This document shows, piece after piece, positions 23,744 to 32,450 of a stretch of DNA of 43,468 nt. Under the pieces are notes generated by a model. The model was not told the origin of the DNA. It saw only the letters and a program-made list of their open reading frames with translations, and searched no databases. The stretch is from Verrucomicrobiaceae bacterium (lineage in GTDB: Bacteria > Verrucomicrobiota > Verrucomicrobiia > Verrucomicrobiales > Verrucomicrobiaceae). The stretch lies in NCBI GenBank assembly GCA_019694165.1, contig JAIBCL010000048.1, forward strand, positions 1 to 43,468, given 5' to 3'. Within the stretch, counting starts at the first letter, position 1; each line of letters opens with the position of its first letter. The position numbers were made by a program, and so were the translations under genes.

Positions 23744-25927
23744 ATGCGCAGACGCACCGTCATCGCCCTTGTTGCCGCCCTCTCGTCCGGGGTGGCGGCG
23801 CATGGCCAGGAGAAGCCGGTGAGCTTTACGAATGACGTGATGCCTTTCCTGCTGAAAGCGGGCTGCGCGTCGGGCACCTGCCACGCAAAGCCTGAAGGGC
23901 AGAACAACTTCAAGCTTTCCGTCTTCGCTTTCGATCCGAAGCATGACTACAACGAAATCGTGCGCGACGACCGTGGACGGCGTCTGTTTCTCGCCGCCCC
24001 GGAGGAGAGCCTGCTGTTGAAGAAGGCGACGGGTGCCATCCCGCACGAGGGCGGTACGCGGATCGATCCTGGATCGGAAGCATATCGGACGATCCTGACC
24101 TGGATCAGGCAGGGCGTGCCGTTCAAGCAGGAGGGCGAGCCGAAGCTGGCCGGCGTTTCGGTCGAACCACGAGGGAAGATTTATGCAAAGCTCGCGGCCC
24201 AGCAGCTCAAGGTCACCGCGCGGTACTCGGACGGCTCCGTGCGCGATGTGACGCGGCTGAGCCTTTACACTTCGAACGACAAGGAGGTCGCCGTGGTGGA
24301 CGAGCAGGGTCTGGTGAAGGTCGGTGCGCTCAATGGTGAAGGTGTCGTCGTCGCCAGCTACATGGGTCTGGTCGATGTTGCGCGCATCACGGTGCCCGCC
24401 GACAAGAAGCTGCCGGATGACCTGTACGCAAAGCTGCCGGTGAACAACGAGATCGACCGGCTCGTGTGGGCGCGCTTGAAAAAGCTCGGCATCGCGCCTT
24501 CGGCGGGCTGCACTGACGAGGAGTTCCTCAGACGTGCATCGCTCGACTCCATCGGCGTGCTGCCGTCGGCCGGGCAGGCGAAGGAGTTCATTGCCAGCAC
24601 CGATCCGAAAAAGCGCGAGAAGCTGGTGGACCAGCTCCTGCAGCATCCGAACTACCCGGACCACTGGGCGATCAAGTGGGGCGACCTCATCCGCCCGAAT
24701 CCATCCCGCGTCGGGGTGAAGCCCGTGTTCCTTCTCGACGCCTGGTTGCGCGACGCCTTCCGCCGGAACATGCCTTACGATGAAATGGTGCGGACTTTGC
24801 TCACGGCGCAGGGCAGCACGCACGAATACGGACCGGTGGCCCTTTTCCGCGACAAGCGGGAGCCGGCGGACGCCAGCGCCTTCGTGAGCCAGATATTTCT
24901 CGGCGTGCGCATGGACTGCGCCCGCTGCCATCACCATCCGAGTGAGAAATGGACGCAGGAGGACTACTACCAGCTCGCCGCGTGCTTCGGTCAGATGAAG
25001 CGCAAGGGGCAGGGCATCTCCGCCCCCATTTCCGGTGAGCCCGAGTTCATCTGGTATGCGCCCGGCGGCAAGGTCGAGCACCCCGTGACCGAGGCGGTGA
25101 TGACACCGAAGGCACCGGACGGCCCCGAGATGCCCTACATCGACGGGCAGGATCCCCGCGCGCGGCTCGTGGACTGGATGGGAGGCTCGGACAATCCGTT
25201 TTTCGCCAAAGCCATCACCAATCGCATTTGGGGCGAGTTTTTTGGCCGCGGAATTGTGGAGCCCGTCGATGATTTCCGTGCTTCGAACCCGCCGACGAAC
25301 GAGGAACTCATCGAATGGCTGGCGAAGGACTTCGTCGCGCACGGCCACGATTTGAAGCACCTGATGCGCACCATCATGCTCTCCCATGTCTATCAGCTCA
25401 GTTCGCTGCCGGACGAGCACAACATCGCCGACACGAAGAACTTCTCCCGTTCCTACCGCCGCCGCCTCACCGCCGAGGTGCTCCTTGATGCCGTGTGCGA
25501 CGTGACGGGTGTGAAGGACGGCTACTCCGGACTTCCCAAAGGCTCGCGCGCCGTCCAAACCTGGAATCACAAGCTCGACTCGGATTTCATGGACGCTTTC
25601 GGACGCCCGAACGCGAGCCAGGAATGCCCGTGCGAGCGCGACCGCAAGCCGAGCGTCGTGCAGGCCCTGCATCTGATGAACTCCAACAGCCTCCAGGAGA
25701 AGCTGTCCTCTGACGATGGCCGGGCCGCGAAGCTCGCCAAAAGCAGCCTCGCCGAGCCAGGGATCGTGCGCGAGCTTTACCTGGCCACCTTCAATCGCCT
25801 GCCACAAGCCGGCGAACTCCAGACCGCCTTGCGCTTTTTCAACGCGCCAGGCGCGACGAAGGCCACGGCCACTCAGGACTTGGCATGGGCGCTCATCAAT
25901 TCGGCTGAATTCGTGTTCAATCACTGA
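23744..25927 (+). CDS. PSCyt1/DUF1549/DUF1553 secreted protein
   Basis: The predicted protein has 727 aa from ATG 23744, with signal peptide RRRTVIALVAALSSGVAAHG. ATGs at 23666, 23708 and 23720 are in frame but would bury the leader. Domains in order: about 25-115 PSCyt1-like with a heme-type CASGTCH motif; about 130-220 a Big2-like Ig domain (LKVTARYSDGSVRDVT); about 235-435 DUF1549, with the second conserved cysteine pair CARCHHHP; about 470-720 DUF1553 (DNPFFAKAITNRIWGEFFGRG, SYRRRLTAEVLLDAV). The family is highly expanded in PVC bacteria and paired with DUF1501 proteins; it is thought to take part in breakdown of sulfated or complex polysaccharides, but the reaction is not established. 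The partner at 26073-27479 lies tail-to-tail with it. Confidence 0.93.
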   Translation: MRRRTVIALVAALSSGVAAHGQEKPVSFTNDVMPFLLKAGCASGTCHAKPEGQNNFKLSVFAFDPKHDYNEIVRDDRGRRLFLAAPEESLLLKKATGAIPHEGGTRIDPGSEAYRTILTWIRQGVPFKQEGEPKLAGVSVEPRGKIYAKLAAQQLKVTARYSDGSVRDVTRLSLYTSNDKEVAVVDEQGLVKVGALNGEGVVVASYMGLVDVARITVPADKKLPDDLYAKLPVNNEIDRLVWARLKKLGIAPSAGCTDEEFLRRASLDSIGVLPSAGQAKEFIASTDPKKREKLVDQLLQHPNYPDHWAIKWGDLIRPNPSRVGVKPVFLLDAWLRDAFRRNMPYDEMVRTLLTAQGSTHEYGPVALFRDKREPADASAFVSQIFLGVRMDCARCHHHPSEKWTQEDYYQLAACFGQMKRKGQGISAPISGEPEFIWYAPGGKVEHPVTEAVMTPKAPDGPEMPYIDGQDPRARLVDWMGGSDNPFFAKAITNRIWGEFFGRGIVEPVDDFRASNPPTNEELIEWLAKDFVAHGHDLKHLMRTIMLSHVYQLSSLPDEHNIADTKNFSRSYRRRLTAEVLLDAVCDVTGVKDGYSGLPKGSRAVQTWNHKLDSDFMDAFGRPNASQECPCERDRKPSVVQALHLMNSNSLQEKLSSDDGRAAKLAKSSLAEPGIVRELYLATFNRLPQAGELQTALRFFNAPGATKATATQDLAWALINSAEFVFNH

Positions 25928-26072
25928 CCTCCCGGCCTGCGGTCTGCCTCCCGGGGGCGAGCCAAAACGCCATCGCTCACGCGCTGCCAAGCCGGCGTCG
26001 GCACGCGATTAGCGTCGTGTCAGCGGGCACCAGTCGCGCCTTGAATCTTCGGAATGAGCAGGGGACCGCGTT
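25928..26072. other. Space between convergent genes, no clear terminator
   Basis: The 145 bp between the DUF1553 gene (+) and the DUF1501 gene (-) contain a weak CCCGG...CCGGG repeat near 25932-25962 but no stem followed by a T run in either direction. Confidence 0.4.
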
Positions 26073-27479
26073 TCAACTCAGCAGTGCCTTCACCACCTCG
26101 CCGCTTACGTCGGTCAACCGGTAGTCGCGGCCGGTGAAGCGGTAGGTGAGCTGTTCATGGTCGAGTCCGAGTTGATGCAGCATCGTGGCGTGCAGGTCGG
26201 GCACGGAGACCTTGTTCTCGACGGCCGCGTAGCCGAACTCATCCGTTGCGCCGTAAACCTGTCCGCCTTTGATGCCGCCGCCTGCCATCCACATCGTGAA
26301 ACCTTTCGGATGATGATCGCGGCCCTTGCCATTCTCGGCGACGGGCGAGCGGCCGAACTCGCCGCCCCACACGACAAGCGTGCTGTCGAGCATTCCGCTG
26401 ATTTTCAAATCATCGAGAAGCGCGGCGATCGGGCCGTCCGTCTCGGCGCAGTGGAGGTCGTGGTTCTTCTTTAAATCATCGTGCGCATCCCACGCCTTCG
26501 GGCCCTCGTTGCCGCCGCTATACACCTGCACAAATCGCACGCCGCGGTCCACGAGCCGGCGGGCAAGGAGGCAGTTCCGGCCGAAGTGCGCGGTTACCTT
26601 GTTGTCGAGGCCGTACATTTTCCGCACACTCTCGGGCTCGCGGCTGAGATCGGTGCATTCGCTGGCACTCATCTGCATGCGGAAGGCCAGCTCATACGCA
26701 TTGATGCGCGCGGCGAGCGCCGTCTCGGCGGGGTTCGCTTCCGCGTATTCGGTGTTCCATTGCCTCAGCAAATCGAGGCGCGCGCGCTGCTGCGAGGACG
26801 ACACATTTTTCGGTGGAGTGAGATACGCAATCGGCTCGCCGCTGCTGCGGAAGGGCACGCCCTGATAGGCGGCGGGCATGAAGCCGTTCGACCAGTTCAG
26901 TGCCCCGTTCACCGGTGCGCCCTGGTGATCGAGCAGCACGACGAAGGCCGGCAGGTTCTCGCTCTCCGACCCGAGGCCATACGTAACCCACGACCCCATG
27001 CTGGGCCGGCCCGGCTGGATGAAGCCTGTGTTCATCTGGAAGATCGCCGGGCCGTGGTTGTTGCTCTCCGCGTGCATCGAGCGGATCACGCACAGATCAT
27101 CGGCGTGGCGCGCGAGATTCGGAAAGGTCTCCGCCATCTCGATGCCCGACTGGCCATGCTTTGCAAAGCGGTAGCAGCTCTGCATCGCCACGTTCTTCGT
27201 CTTCCCGCCCATGAAGGCATCTTCCTTTTTCCAGACGGGGATCGGCTTGCCATGCCACCGGGCCAGTTCGGGTTTGGGATCGAAGAGATCGACATGCGAA
27301 GGGCCGCCATACATGAAGAGAAAGATCACCGACTTCGCTTTCGGTGCGAAATGCGGCGCGCGCGGAGCCAGCGGGTTCGTTGACTTCAAAACGCCATCCG
27401 CGGCCAGTAACGACCGCAGGCCAATTGCGCCGAATCCGGCGCCGGCTTGCTGGAGGATTTGCCTGCGGTTGAGTCTCAT
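26073..27479 (-). CDS. DUF1501 protein (alkaline-phosphatase/sulfatase-like fold), Tat-type leader
   Basis: The predicted protein has 468 aa. The N-terminus MRLNRRQILQQAGAGFGAIG has the NRRQ-L pattern of a Tat signal, so it is probably exported folded. The body matches DUF1501: KSVIFLFMYGGPSHVDLFDPKP, then AMQSCYRFAKHGQSGIEMAETFP, then ADDLCVIRSMHAESNNHGPA, then GVRFVQVYSGG, and the C-terminal VVWGGEFGRSPV and GRDHHPKGFTMWMAGGGIKGG. The family is related to sulfatases and phosphatases, with Asp/His metal ligands; the substrate is unknown. It lies 59 bp downstream of the 1557-aa cytochrome gene on the same strand, likely one operon. Confidence 0.93.
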   Translation of the reverse strand: MRLNRRQILQQAGAGFGAIGLRSLLAADGVLKSTNPLAPRAPHFAPKAKSVIFLFMYGGPSHVDLFDPKPELARWHGKPIPVWKKEDAFMGGKTKNVAMQSCYRFAKHGQSGIEMAETFPNLARHADDLCVIRSMHAESNNHGPAIFQMNTGFIQPGRPSMGSWVTYGLGSESENLPAFVVLLDHQGAPVNGALNWSNGFMPAAYQGVPFRSSGEPIAYLTPPKNVSSSQQRARLDLLRQWNTEYAEANPAETALAARINAYELAFRMQMSASECTDLSREPESVRKMYGLDNKVTAHFGRNCLLARRLVDRGVRFVQVYSGGNEGPKAWDAHDDLKKNHDLHCAETDGPIAALLDDLKISGMLDSTLVVWGGEFGRSPVAENGKGRDHHPKGFTMWMAGGGIKGGQVYGATDEFGYAAVENKVSVPDLHATMLHQLGLDHEQLTYRFTGRDYRLTDVSGEVVKALLS

Positions 27480-27538
27480 GAAGGGAAACGACGAGGGCCG
27501 ATGCAGCGCCTCGCCAGTGCCACAACGAAAGGCCGCTC

Positions 27539-30500
27539 CTACTTCTTCGCCAGCGCTTCGAGGTAGTCGAGCAGCGAAGCGAGCTCGAACACGCTGAAGT
27601 TCGTCATCAAGCCGGGCGGCATCATCGAGGTGGGGAGCTTGGTGCGCGTTTTGATGTCGCTGGTCTTATACGTGAACTCCTGCGCGGCGATGTTACGCAT
27701 CTTGATCTCGGCGGCGCCTTCCAGCGTGATGAAGCCCATCTGCTGCGTGCCGTCCTTGAGCGTGACGAGTTCGCTGGCGAATCCCTGCGCGATGGTGCGG
27801 TTCGGATCGAGGATGTTCGCGGCGAGGTCGGGGCGCTTGTAGGTCTGGGCGATGTTGCCGAGATACGGCCCCTTCTGCGGTTGATTCTGCGAGGTGGTGT
27901 GGCAGGCCACGCAGGTCATCTTGGTGAAGAGCGCTTCGCCGAGCGCCTTGTCGCCCTTGGTCTTCAAGACCTGCGCGATGGCGTCTTCCATCTTCAGCGT
28001 GCCGACCTTCGGCGTCTTGTCTTCAGCGATGGCTTTGAGCTTGAGCGAGTTCACCGCCTGCTTCGCAACCTTGGCGACATCTTTATCGCTGTCGTTTGCC
28101 GCCGCACTGATCTTGGCGTCGAGCAGATGGCTCTTTGACTTCTCCGCTGCGCGAATGATCTGCACGCGGCGCTTCGCATCCGCCCAACCCGCATCGAGCG
28201 CCTTCAGCGACATCTCGCGTGCTTCGGGACTGCCCGTTGTGCGAGCGGCGAGATTCAGCAAGGCGGCTTCGGCCCACGGTGCGGTCGGTTCACCGACCTT
28301 CGCAGCGGCGGCTTCCATCGCTTGATGGACGTTCTCTAGCTTCGGCGAGGAGAGGAAAGCGCTGCGTCCCGCTTCCTGTTCTTTGCCAGAGCCTTTGGCT
28401 TTGTCGAGTGACACGAGGGCATCAAGCGCAGCGAGCCAGCCTTCGGCGTTATCAGTCTTGGTGATGGCCGTGATGCACTGCGCGAGAGTGGCAGCAGAGT
28501 AGCCCAGTTGCGCCGCAACTGGAGTCTTTGAATCGAGTTGCGGCGCAACTCGACTACTTTGCTTCGCCACAGCGATGAGCACCGGGATTGCCGAAGCGGG
28601 AATGGTGTCCGCCGTCGCAAGCTGCGCCACCGCATCCGGCCCTAGATTCGAGTCCTTCTTCGCGAGTTCGAGGATGCGACCGAGCGCGTCGTTCGACTGG
28701 ATGCGATTGCGATTCATCTCGCTCACGAGGAAGGCCGCTTCATCCGGCGGAGCCTTGCCCAGCGCTTCCTTCAGTGCGGCCATGATCTTCTCGGACTCGC
28801 TCCAGGTCTCCGGCTGATAATACGGCCCACGCGTGTCGGGCCGCGTGCCCCACGAGTCGCCCTTCCACTCGCCTTCATGGAAATGCAGACGGCACAGCGC
28901 GCCTTCGATCCCCTCGCGCTCCTTCGTGCCTGAGGCCTTCGCGAGACGATCAATAAGTCCCTTCACCACCTCCGGTGTGTGCATGCGCATCAAGGCGAGG
29001 AACGCACCGCGACGCTGCGCGGCAGGAGCGTCGTAGTTGTCCACGATGGCGAAGCAGGCTTCGTGGGCGTTCATCATCGCGAGCGCGCGGAAGGCCGTGT
29101 GGGCGACGACGGGGTCGGAATCGCCGAGCAATGAAGCAACCATTGCCGGTGGGTCTTTGAGGGGTTTTCGTGCAGCGCCGATGATGGCTTCCAACCTCGT
29201 TCGAGGCTCATTGCTCTTCAGGCCATTGATCAGGACCTCGACAGGTTCGTGGAGCGAACTTCCGTCAATGTCGTCAGCGATGTCGCCCGCTTCACCCCAC
29301 GCACGAATGACGAAGCGCTGAAGCAGGGGATCTTTTGCGAGCGCAGCGATGCCTTTCGCCGTCCTGGGGGAAACATGGGTGTGAGCGTTGTGCCTGTCTC
29401 GTTGCGTAATCGCAAACAAAGCAGCTACACGCGCCGACAACGCCTTGGTCGTGTCGCCCGCCAGGGTCATCAACAACGGTCGAGTGTCTTGCGTCTCTTT
29501 CCGACGCAGTAACTCCCTTTGCGCATCCAGCACACGCACCTGACTCGGAGACTCCAGTTGCTTGATCAACTGCTCATCCGTCGCCTTCGCCCCATCGAGC
29601 AGCCCAGGAGGATGGGCCTCTGGCCCGTCAGTGGCTTGCGGGCTTTTAGCCCGCAGCTCCCCTCCCGCAGCACCAGAAGGCTGAAAGCCCCTAGCCGTTG
29701 ACGGGCCGGAGGCCCATCCTCCATTGCCCTTCGGCGTCACGCGGACGATGTAGCCCACGTCGGGGCCTTGCCAGTTGAAGGTCGCGCCCTTCCAGCTCGC
29801 CACATACAAGTGGCCCATGCCATCCACGTCAGCATCGGTCGGGCGCGTCATCGCCACGAACTTCTCCGGCGGCTTCGACTCGATGAAGGTCGCGCCTTTG
29901 GGTTCGACGGTGTGCTTCCACAGCGCGCCGGTGCCCCAGTCGCAGGTCATCGGTGCATCGTTCCATTCCTTCGGGAAGCCGGGTTCGCTCAGATAAACAG
30001 AGCCGCAGCCGGAGCCGCCGCCGTAGTCGGCGAGCGGTTGGATGTGCTCGTCGCCGAAGTTCTTATACAGGCGCGGATAGCCGTGGTCTTCGAGACCGGT
30101 GAAGTGATGGAAGCGCACGTCCCATCCGCCGCCGTCGTTCGTATTGTCGCGGGCGAAGATGTCGAGCAACGGACTGATCGGCGTGCCGAGGATGTTGCGC
30201 GTGCCCGTGGCGAAGACCTCCAAACCGCTGCCATCCGGACGGAAGCGAATCACGCCGCCGCCGCGATGCTGCAGGTGCTTCCCATCGGTGCCCACGGCAT
30301 CCATGAAACCGAAGTCGCCGCCCGCGATGTAGAGCCAGCCATCAATGCCGAGGCTGAGACCATTCGTCGTGTGGTCTGCCGGACGATCTGCAAAGCCGAA
30401 CGCGATGCCTTTGATCAGCGTCTTCTCTTCATCGGCCACGCCGTCGCCGTTCTTGTCGATGTAAACGCTGATGTCCGGCGGATGGATCAAATACAGGCGA

Positions 30501-32212
30501 TCGTGATCCCACACGAGACCGCGTGGTGAATCGACATCCTTCACGAACTCGGTGACCTGGTCCGCGCGACCATCGCCATCGGTATCGCGTAACCGCACGA
30601 TGCGACCGCGATGCGGATTGCGACCCAGCGAGCCATTGCCGTCGCTGCTGACGTAAAGATCACCATTCGGTGCTGCCGACACATACACCGGATAGTTCGC
30701 CGCCTTCGGGTTCGAGAAGAGGGTGACATCAAAGCCCTCAGGCACCTTCACATCCTTCAAGATCTCCGCCTCCTCCTCCGGTGTGAGCTTCACGATCTCC
30801 GGCTTGATGTTTCCTTCGTCCTTGTAGGGATCGTTGGGGTCGCGCTCGGCTTTCTTTTTCTTCTTCCCATCAGCGGCGTGAGCCTGCTGACTTGCATCAA
30901 GCTTCGGGTAAATGCTCTTAATGTCCTCGCCCTTCAGCGTGACCTCGCGAATGCTGGCCCAACCGCCGTTTGATCCGGTGCAGGTGATCTTGATCTTCTT
31001 GGCGACGTAACCGCCTTTGACCTTCTTTGTGTTGCCTGCCGACACGAGGTCTTCATTGACCCCGTCTTTGGTGTTCTTCGTTTGATCCACAAGGGTTGCC
31101 CACGAGACATTGCCCTGACCATCATCGGACGCCTCGACTTTGTATTGATAGGCGCGGTTGCTCTCCCACACGATCTTGATCCCCGAGATTTCCTGAGCCT
31201 TCTCGAACTCCAACTGCAACCACTGCGGCTTCGACGCATCGCCAGCGCACCAACGCGTGTCAGCGCTGCCATCCACGGCCTTCCATGCGTAGTTCTGCTT
31301 GCCCGACTCCTCGCTGCTCGCGGTCACGGTAACGAGTGTCGCATCCTTCGGCGGAGCACCGAGTGTGATCGCGGGCGCAGGTACGGCAGGCTTCTTCTCT
31401 TCCGGCTTCGCTTTGACGAAGGTGACCGTGTTCTTGCCGGTGAACGGCTTGCCGAGGTAATCAGCGTTCAGCTTGTCCATCGCCCACAGCATCCCGCGCG
31501 TGACGAGATCAAGGTAGCGCGCGTCGGCGACGGTTTCGTTGTTGTGACCAATCGTCGTGCTGAAGCTGCGTGCGCCGACTTTTTCGTTCGTCCATGCGAC
31601 GACATACTGCTGCGGTTTGATGGCACCATCGGACGCTTTTTGATCCTGCGTGCCCATCGCCAGCGGATGCGCGTCGAAGAGGTTCACGTTGTTATACAGC
31701 TCCTCGTTAATCGTCGTCCAATCAGCGAGGCCCTTCGTGATCGGATGATCGGGATCGACGAACTTGATGCTGATCGGCTTCTGCCAGTTGTGCGAGTTTG
31801 ACTGGAGGCCGAGGTGCTTGAACCAGCGAGCCTCACCCGTGCGGAAGCTGTGCATCGCGCAGTGCAATTGCACGCTCGGGATCGTCTTGTGCGCATCGAG
31901 GATGCGGCTGAGCACTTCCTTGCTGGTATTCCCGGCGGCGCACTCGTCGTGGATGATGATGTCGTAGCCCTTCGCCCAGTCGGCATTGTCGTAGAGCGGC
32001 AGCGGCGGGTTGGTCGATTTGTCATCGGTCCAAATCACATCCACCTGCACATTCGCGCGCGCCTGGATGCCTTGGCTCAGGATCTCGTGTTGCTTCGCGT
32101 AATCGTGGCAGCAGCCACCGGCGACGAGCAGGGCGCGCAGCGGCTCCGCCGCCGACATGGCGAATGGAGCAAAGAGGATGCAAAGGAGAACTGGAGCAAT
32201 GACGAGGCGCAT
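27539..32212 (-). CDS. ThuA + discoidin + sorbosone-dehydrogenase-like propeller + HEAT + cytochrome c fusion
   Basis: The predicted protein has 1557 aa from ATG 32212, with signal peptide RLVIAPVLLCILFAPFAMSA; a GTG at 32254 would overlap the promoter hexamers. Approximate domains: 20-255 ThuA-like (LLVAGGCCHDY, WAKGYDIIIHDECA); 290-430 F5/8 type C discoidin (AWKAVDGSADTRW, PQWLQLEFEKA); 490-826 PVC-type propeller (VPEGFDVTLFS, RLRDTDGDGRADQ, GLVWDHDRLYLIHPPDISVY); 880-1330 HEAT-like repeats; 1400-1557 the PVC heme-binding domain with CVACHTT near 1432. It probably oxidises a sugar or polyol and passes electrons to its own heme in the periplasm. Two palindromic repeats (28506-28550, 29607-29722) lie in the coding region in frame and add linker peptides that look foreign. 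Confidence 0.92.
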   Translation of the reverse strand: MRLVIAPVLLCILFAPFAMSAAEPLRALLVAGGCCHDYAKQHEILSQGIQARANVQVDVIWTDDKSTNPPLPLYDNADWAKGYDIIIHDECAAGNTSKEVLSRILDAHKTIPSVQLHCAMHSFRTGEARWFKHLGLQSNSHNWQKPISIKFVDPDHPITKGLADWTTINEELYNNVNLFDAHPLAMGTQDQKASDGAIKPQQYVVAWTNEKVGARSFSTTIGHNNETVADARYLDLVTRGMLWAMDKLNADYLGKPFTGKNTVTFVKAKPEEKKPAVPAPAITLGAPPKDATLVTVTASSEESGKQNYAWKAVDGSADTRWCAGDASKPQWLQLEFEKAQEISGIKIVWESNRAYQYKVEASDDGQGNVSWATLVDQTKNTKDGVNEDLVSAGNTKKVKGGYVAKKIKITCTGSNGGWASIREVTLKGEDIKSIYPKLDASQQAHAADGKKKKKAERDPNDPYKDEGNIKPEIVKLTPEEEAEILKDVKVPEGFDVTLFSNPKAANYPVYVSAAPNGDLYVSSDGNGSLGRNPHRGRIVRLRDTDGDGRADQVTEFVKDVDSPRGLVWDHDRLYLIHPPDISVYIDKNGDGVADEEKTLIKGIAFGFADRPADHTTNGLSLGIDGWLYIAGGDFGFMDAVGTDGKHLQHRGGGVIRFRPDGSGLEVFATGTRNILGTPISPLLDIFARDNTNDGGGWDVRFHHFTGLEDHGYPRLYKNFGDEHIQPLADYGGGSGCGSVYLSEPGFPKEWNDAPMTCDWGTGALWKHTVEPKGATFIESKPPEKFVAMTRPTDADVDGMGHLYVASWKGATFNWQGPDVGYIVRVTPKGNGGWASGPSTARGFQPSGAAGGELRAKSPQATDGPEAHPPGLLDGAKATDEQLIKQLESPSQVRVLDAQRELLRRKETQDTRPLLMTLAGDTTKALSARVAALFAITQRDRHNAHTHVSPRTAKGIAALAKDPLLQRFVIRAWGEAGDIADDIDGSSLHEPVEVLINGLKSNEPRTRLEAIIGAARKPLKDPPAMVASLLGDSDPVVAHTAFRALAMMNAHEACFAIVDNYDAPAAQRRGAFLALMRMHTPEVVKGLIDRLAKASGTKEREGIEGALCRLHFHEGEWKGDSWGTRPDTRGPYYQPETWSESEKIMAALKEALGKAPPDEAAFLVSEMNRNRIQSNDALGRILELAKKDSNLGPDAVAQLATADTIPASAIPVLIAVAKQSSRVAPQLDSKTPVAAQLGYSAATLAQCITAITKTDNAEGWLAALDALVSLDKAKGSGKEQEAGRSAFLSSPKLENVHQAMEAAAAKVGEPTAPWAEAALLNLAARTTGSPEAREMSLKALDAGWADAKRRVQIIRAAEKSKSHLLDAKISAAANDSDKDVAKVAKQAVNSLKLKAIAEDKTPKVGTLKMEDAIAQVLKTKGDKALGEALFTKMTCVACHTTSQNQPQKGPYLGNIAQTYKRPDLAANILDPNRTIAQGFASELVTLKDGTQQMGFITLEGAAEIKMRNIAAQEFTYKTSDIKTRTKLPTSMMPPGLMTNFSVFELASLLDYLEALAKK
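28506..28550. repeat. Pair of palindromes inside the cytochrome fusion gene
   Basis: AGTTGCGCCGCAACT (28506-28520) and AGTTGCGGCGCAACT (28536-28550) are each 7-bp-arm palindromes and are exact reverse complements of each other. Flanks (GGAGTC after the first, GAATCG before the second) are also related in inverted orientation. The insert encodes a short stretch around SSRVAPQLDSKTPVAAQLGY between HEAT-like helices. Confidence 0.75.
29607..29722. repeat. 116-bp multi-stem palindromic element inside the cytochrome fusion gene
   Basis: The ends are 24-bp inverted repeats (29607-29630 and 29699-29722) with one mismatch. An inner perfect 7-bp hairpin GCGGGCT-TTT-AGCCCGC lies at 29638-29654, and a second GGCT/AGCC-rich part follows at about 29679-29695. 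The whole can fold into a branched structure. It lies between the propeller and the HEAT region and encodes a Gly/Ala/Pro/Ser-rich linker. It has the form of a MITE or REP-type element. Confidence 0.85.
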
Positions 32213-32232
32213 GGGAAAAGTTTTTGGGGCCG

Positions 32233-32261
32233 CACTTAACGGCAACGAGCGCACGGTTCAA
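32233..32261 (-). promoter_or_regulatory. Possible promoter of the cytochrome fusion gene
   Basis: On the minus strand TTGAAC (32256-32261), a 17-bp spacer and TAAGTG (32233-32238), 20 nt before the ATG at 32212. It favours that start over the GTG at 32254. The -10 is weak. Confidence 0.4.
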
Positions 32262-32330
32262 TCAGCCGCTTGGGACACTTCGAGCATTCACGTTTCATAT
32301 CGCGAACGGCTGTGAGCGAACGAAGAAATT

Positions 32331-32377
32331 CCCCTCACCCCAGCCCTCTCCCACGGGGAGAGGGCTGGGGTGAGGGG
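32331..32377. repeat. Perfect 22-bp stem hairpin between divergent genes
   Basis: The left arm 32331-32352 (CCCCTCACCCCAGCCC...) and right arm 32356-32377 are exact reverse complements with a 3-nt ACG loop. This very GC-rich CCCTCACCCC type of palindrome is widespread as a dispersed repeat. It lies upstream of both the cytochrome fusion gene (-) and the amidohydrolase gene (+), so it is not acting as a normal 3' terminator. Confidence 0.9.
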
Positions 32378-32450
32378 GATGATTTCCCGAAGTCGGGGGA
32401 ATTGCCGGATTCGTTTTGAGAATCGCCGTGCAAGCGCGTTCTTTCGATTT

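Noticed and set aside
23588..25990. An 800-aa minus-strand frame opposite the DUF1553 gene
   Set aside because: No recognisable motif; the plus strand carries complete DUF1549/DUF1553 signatures.
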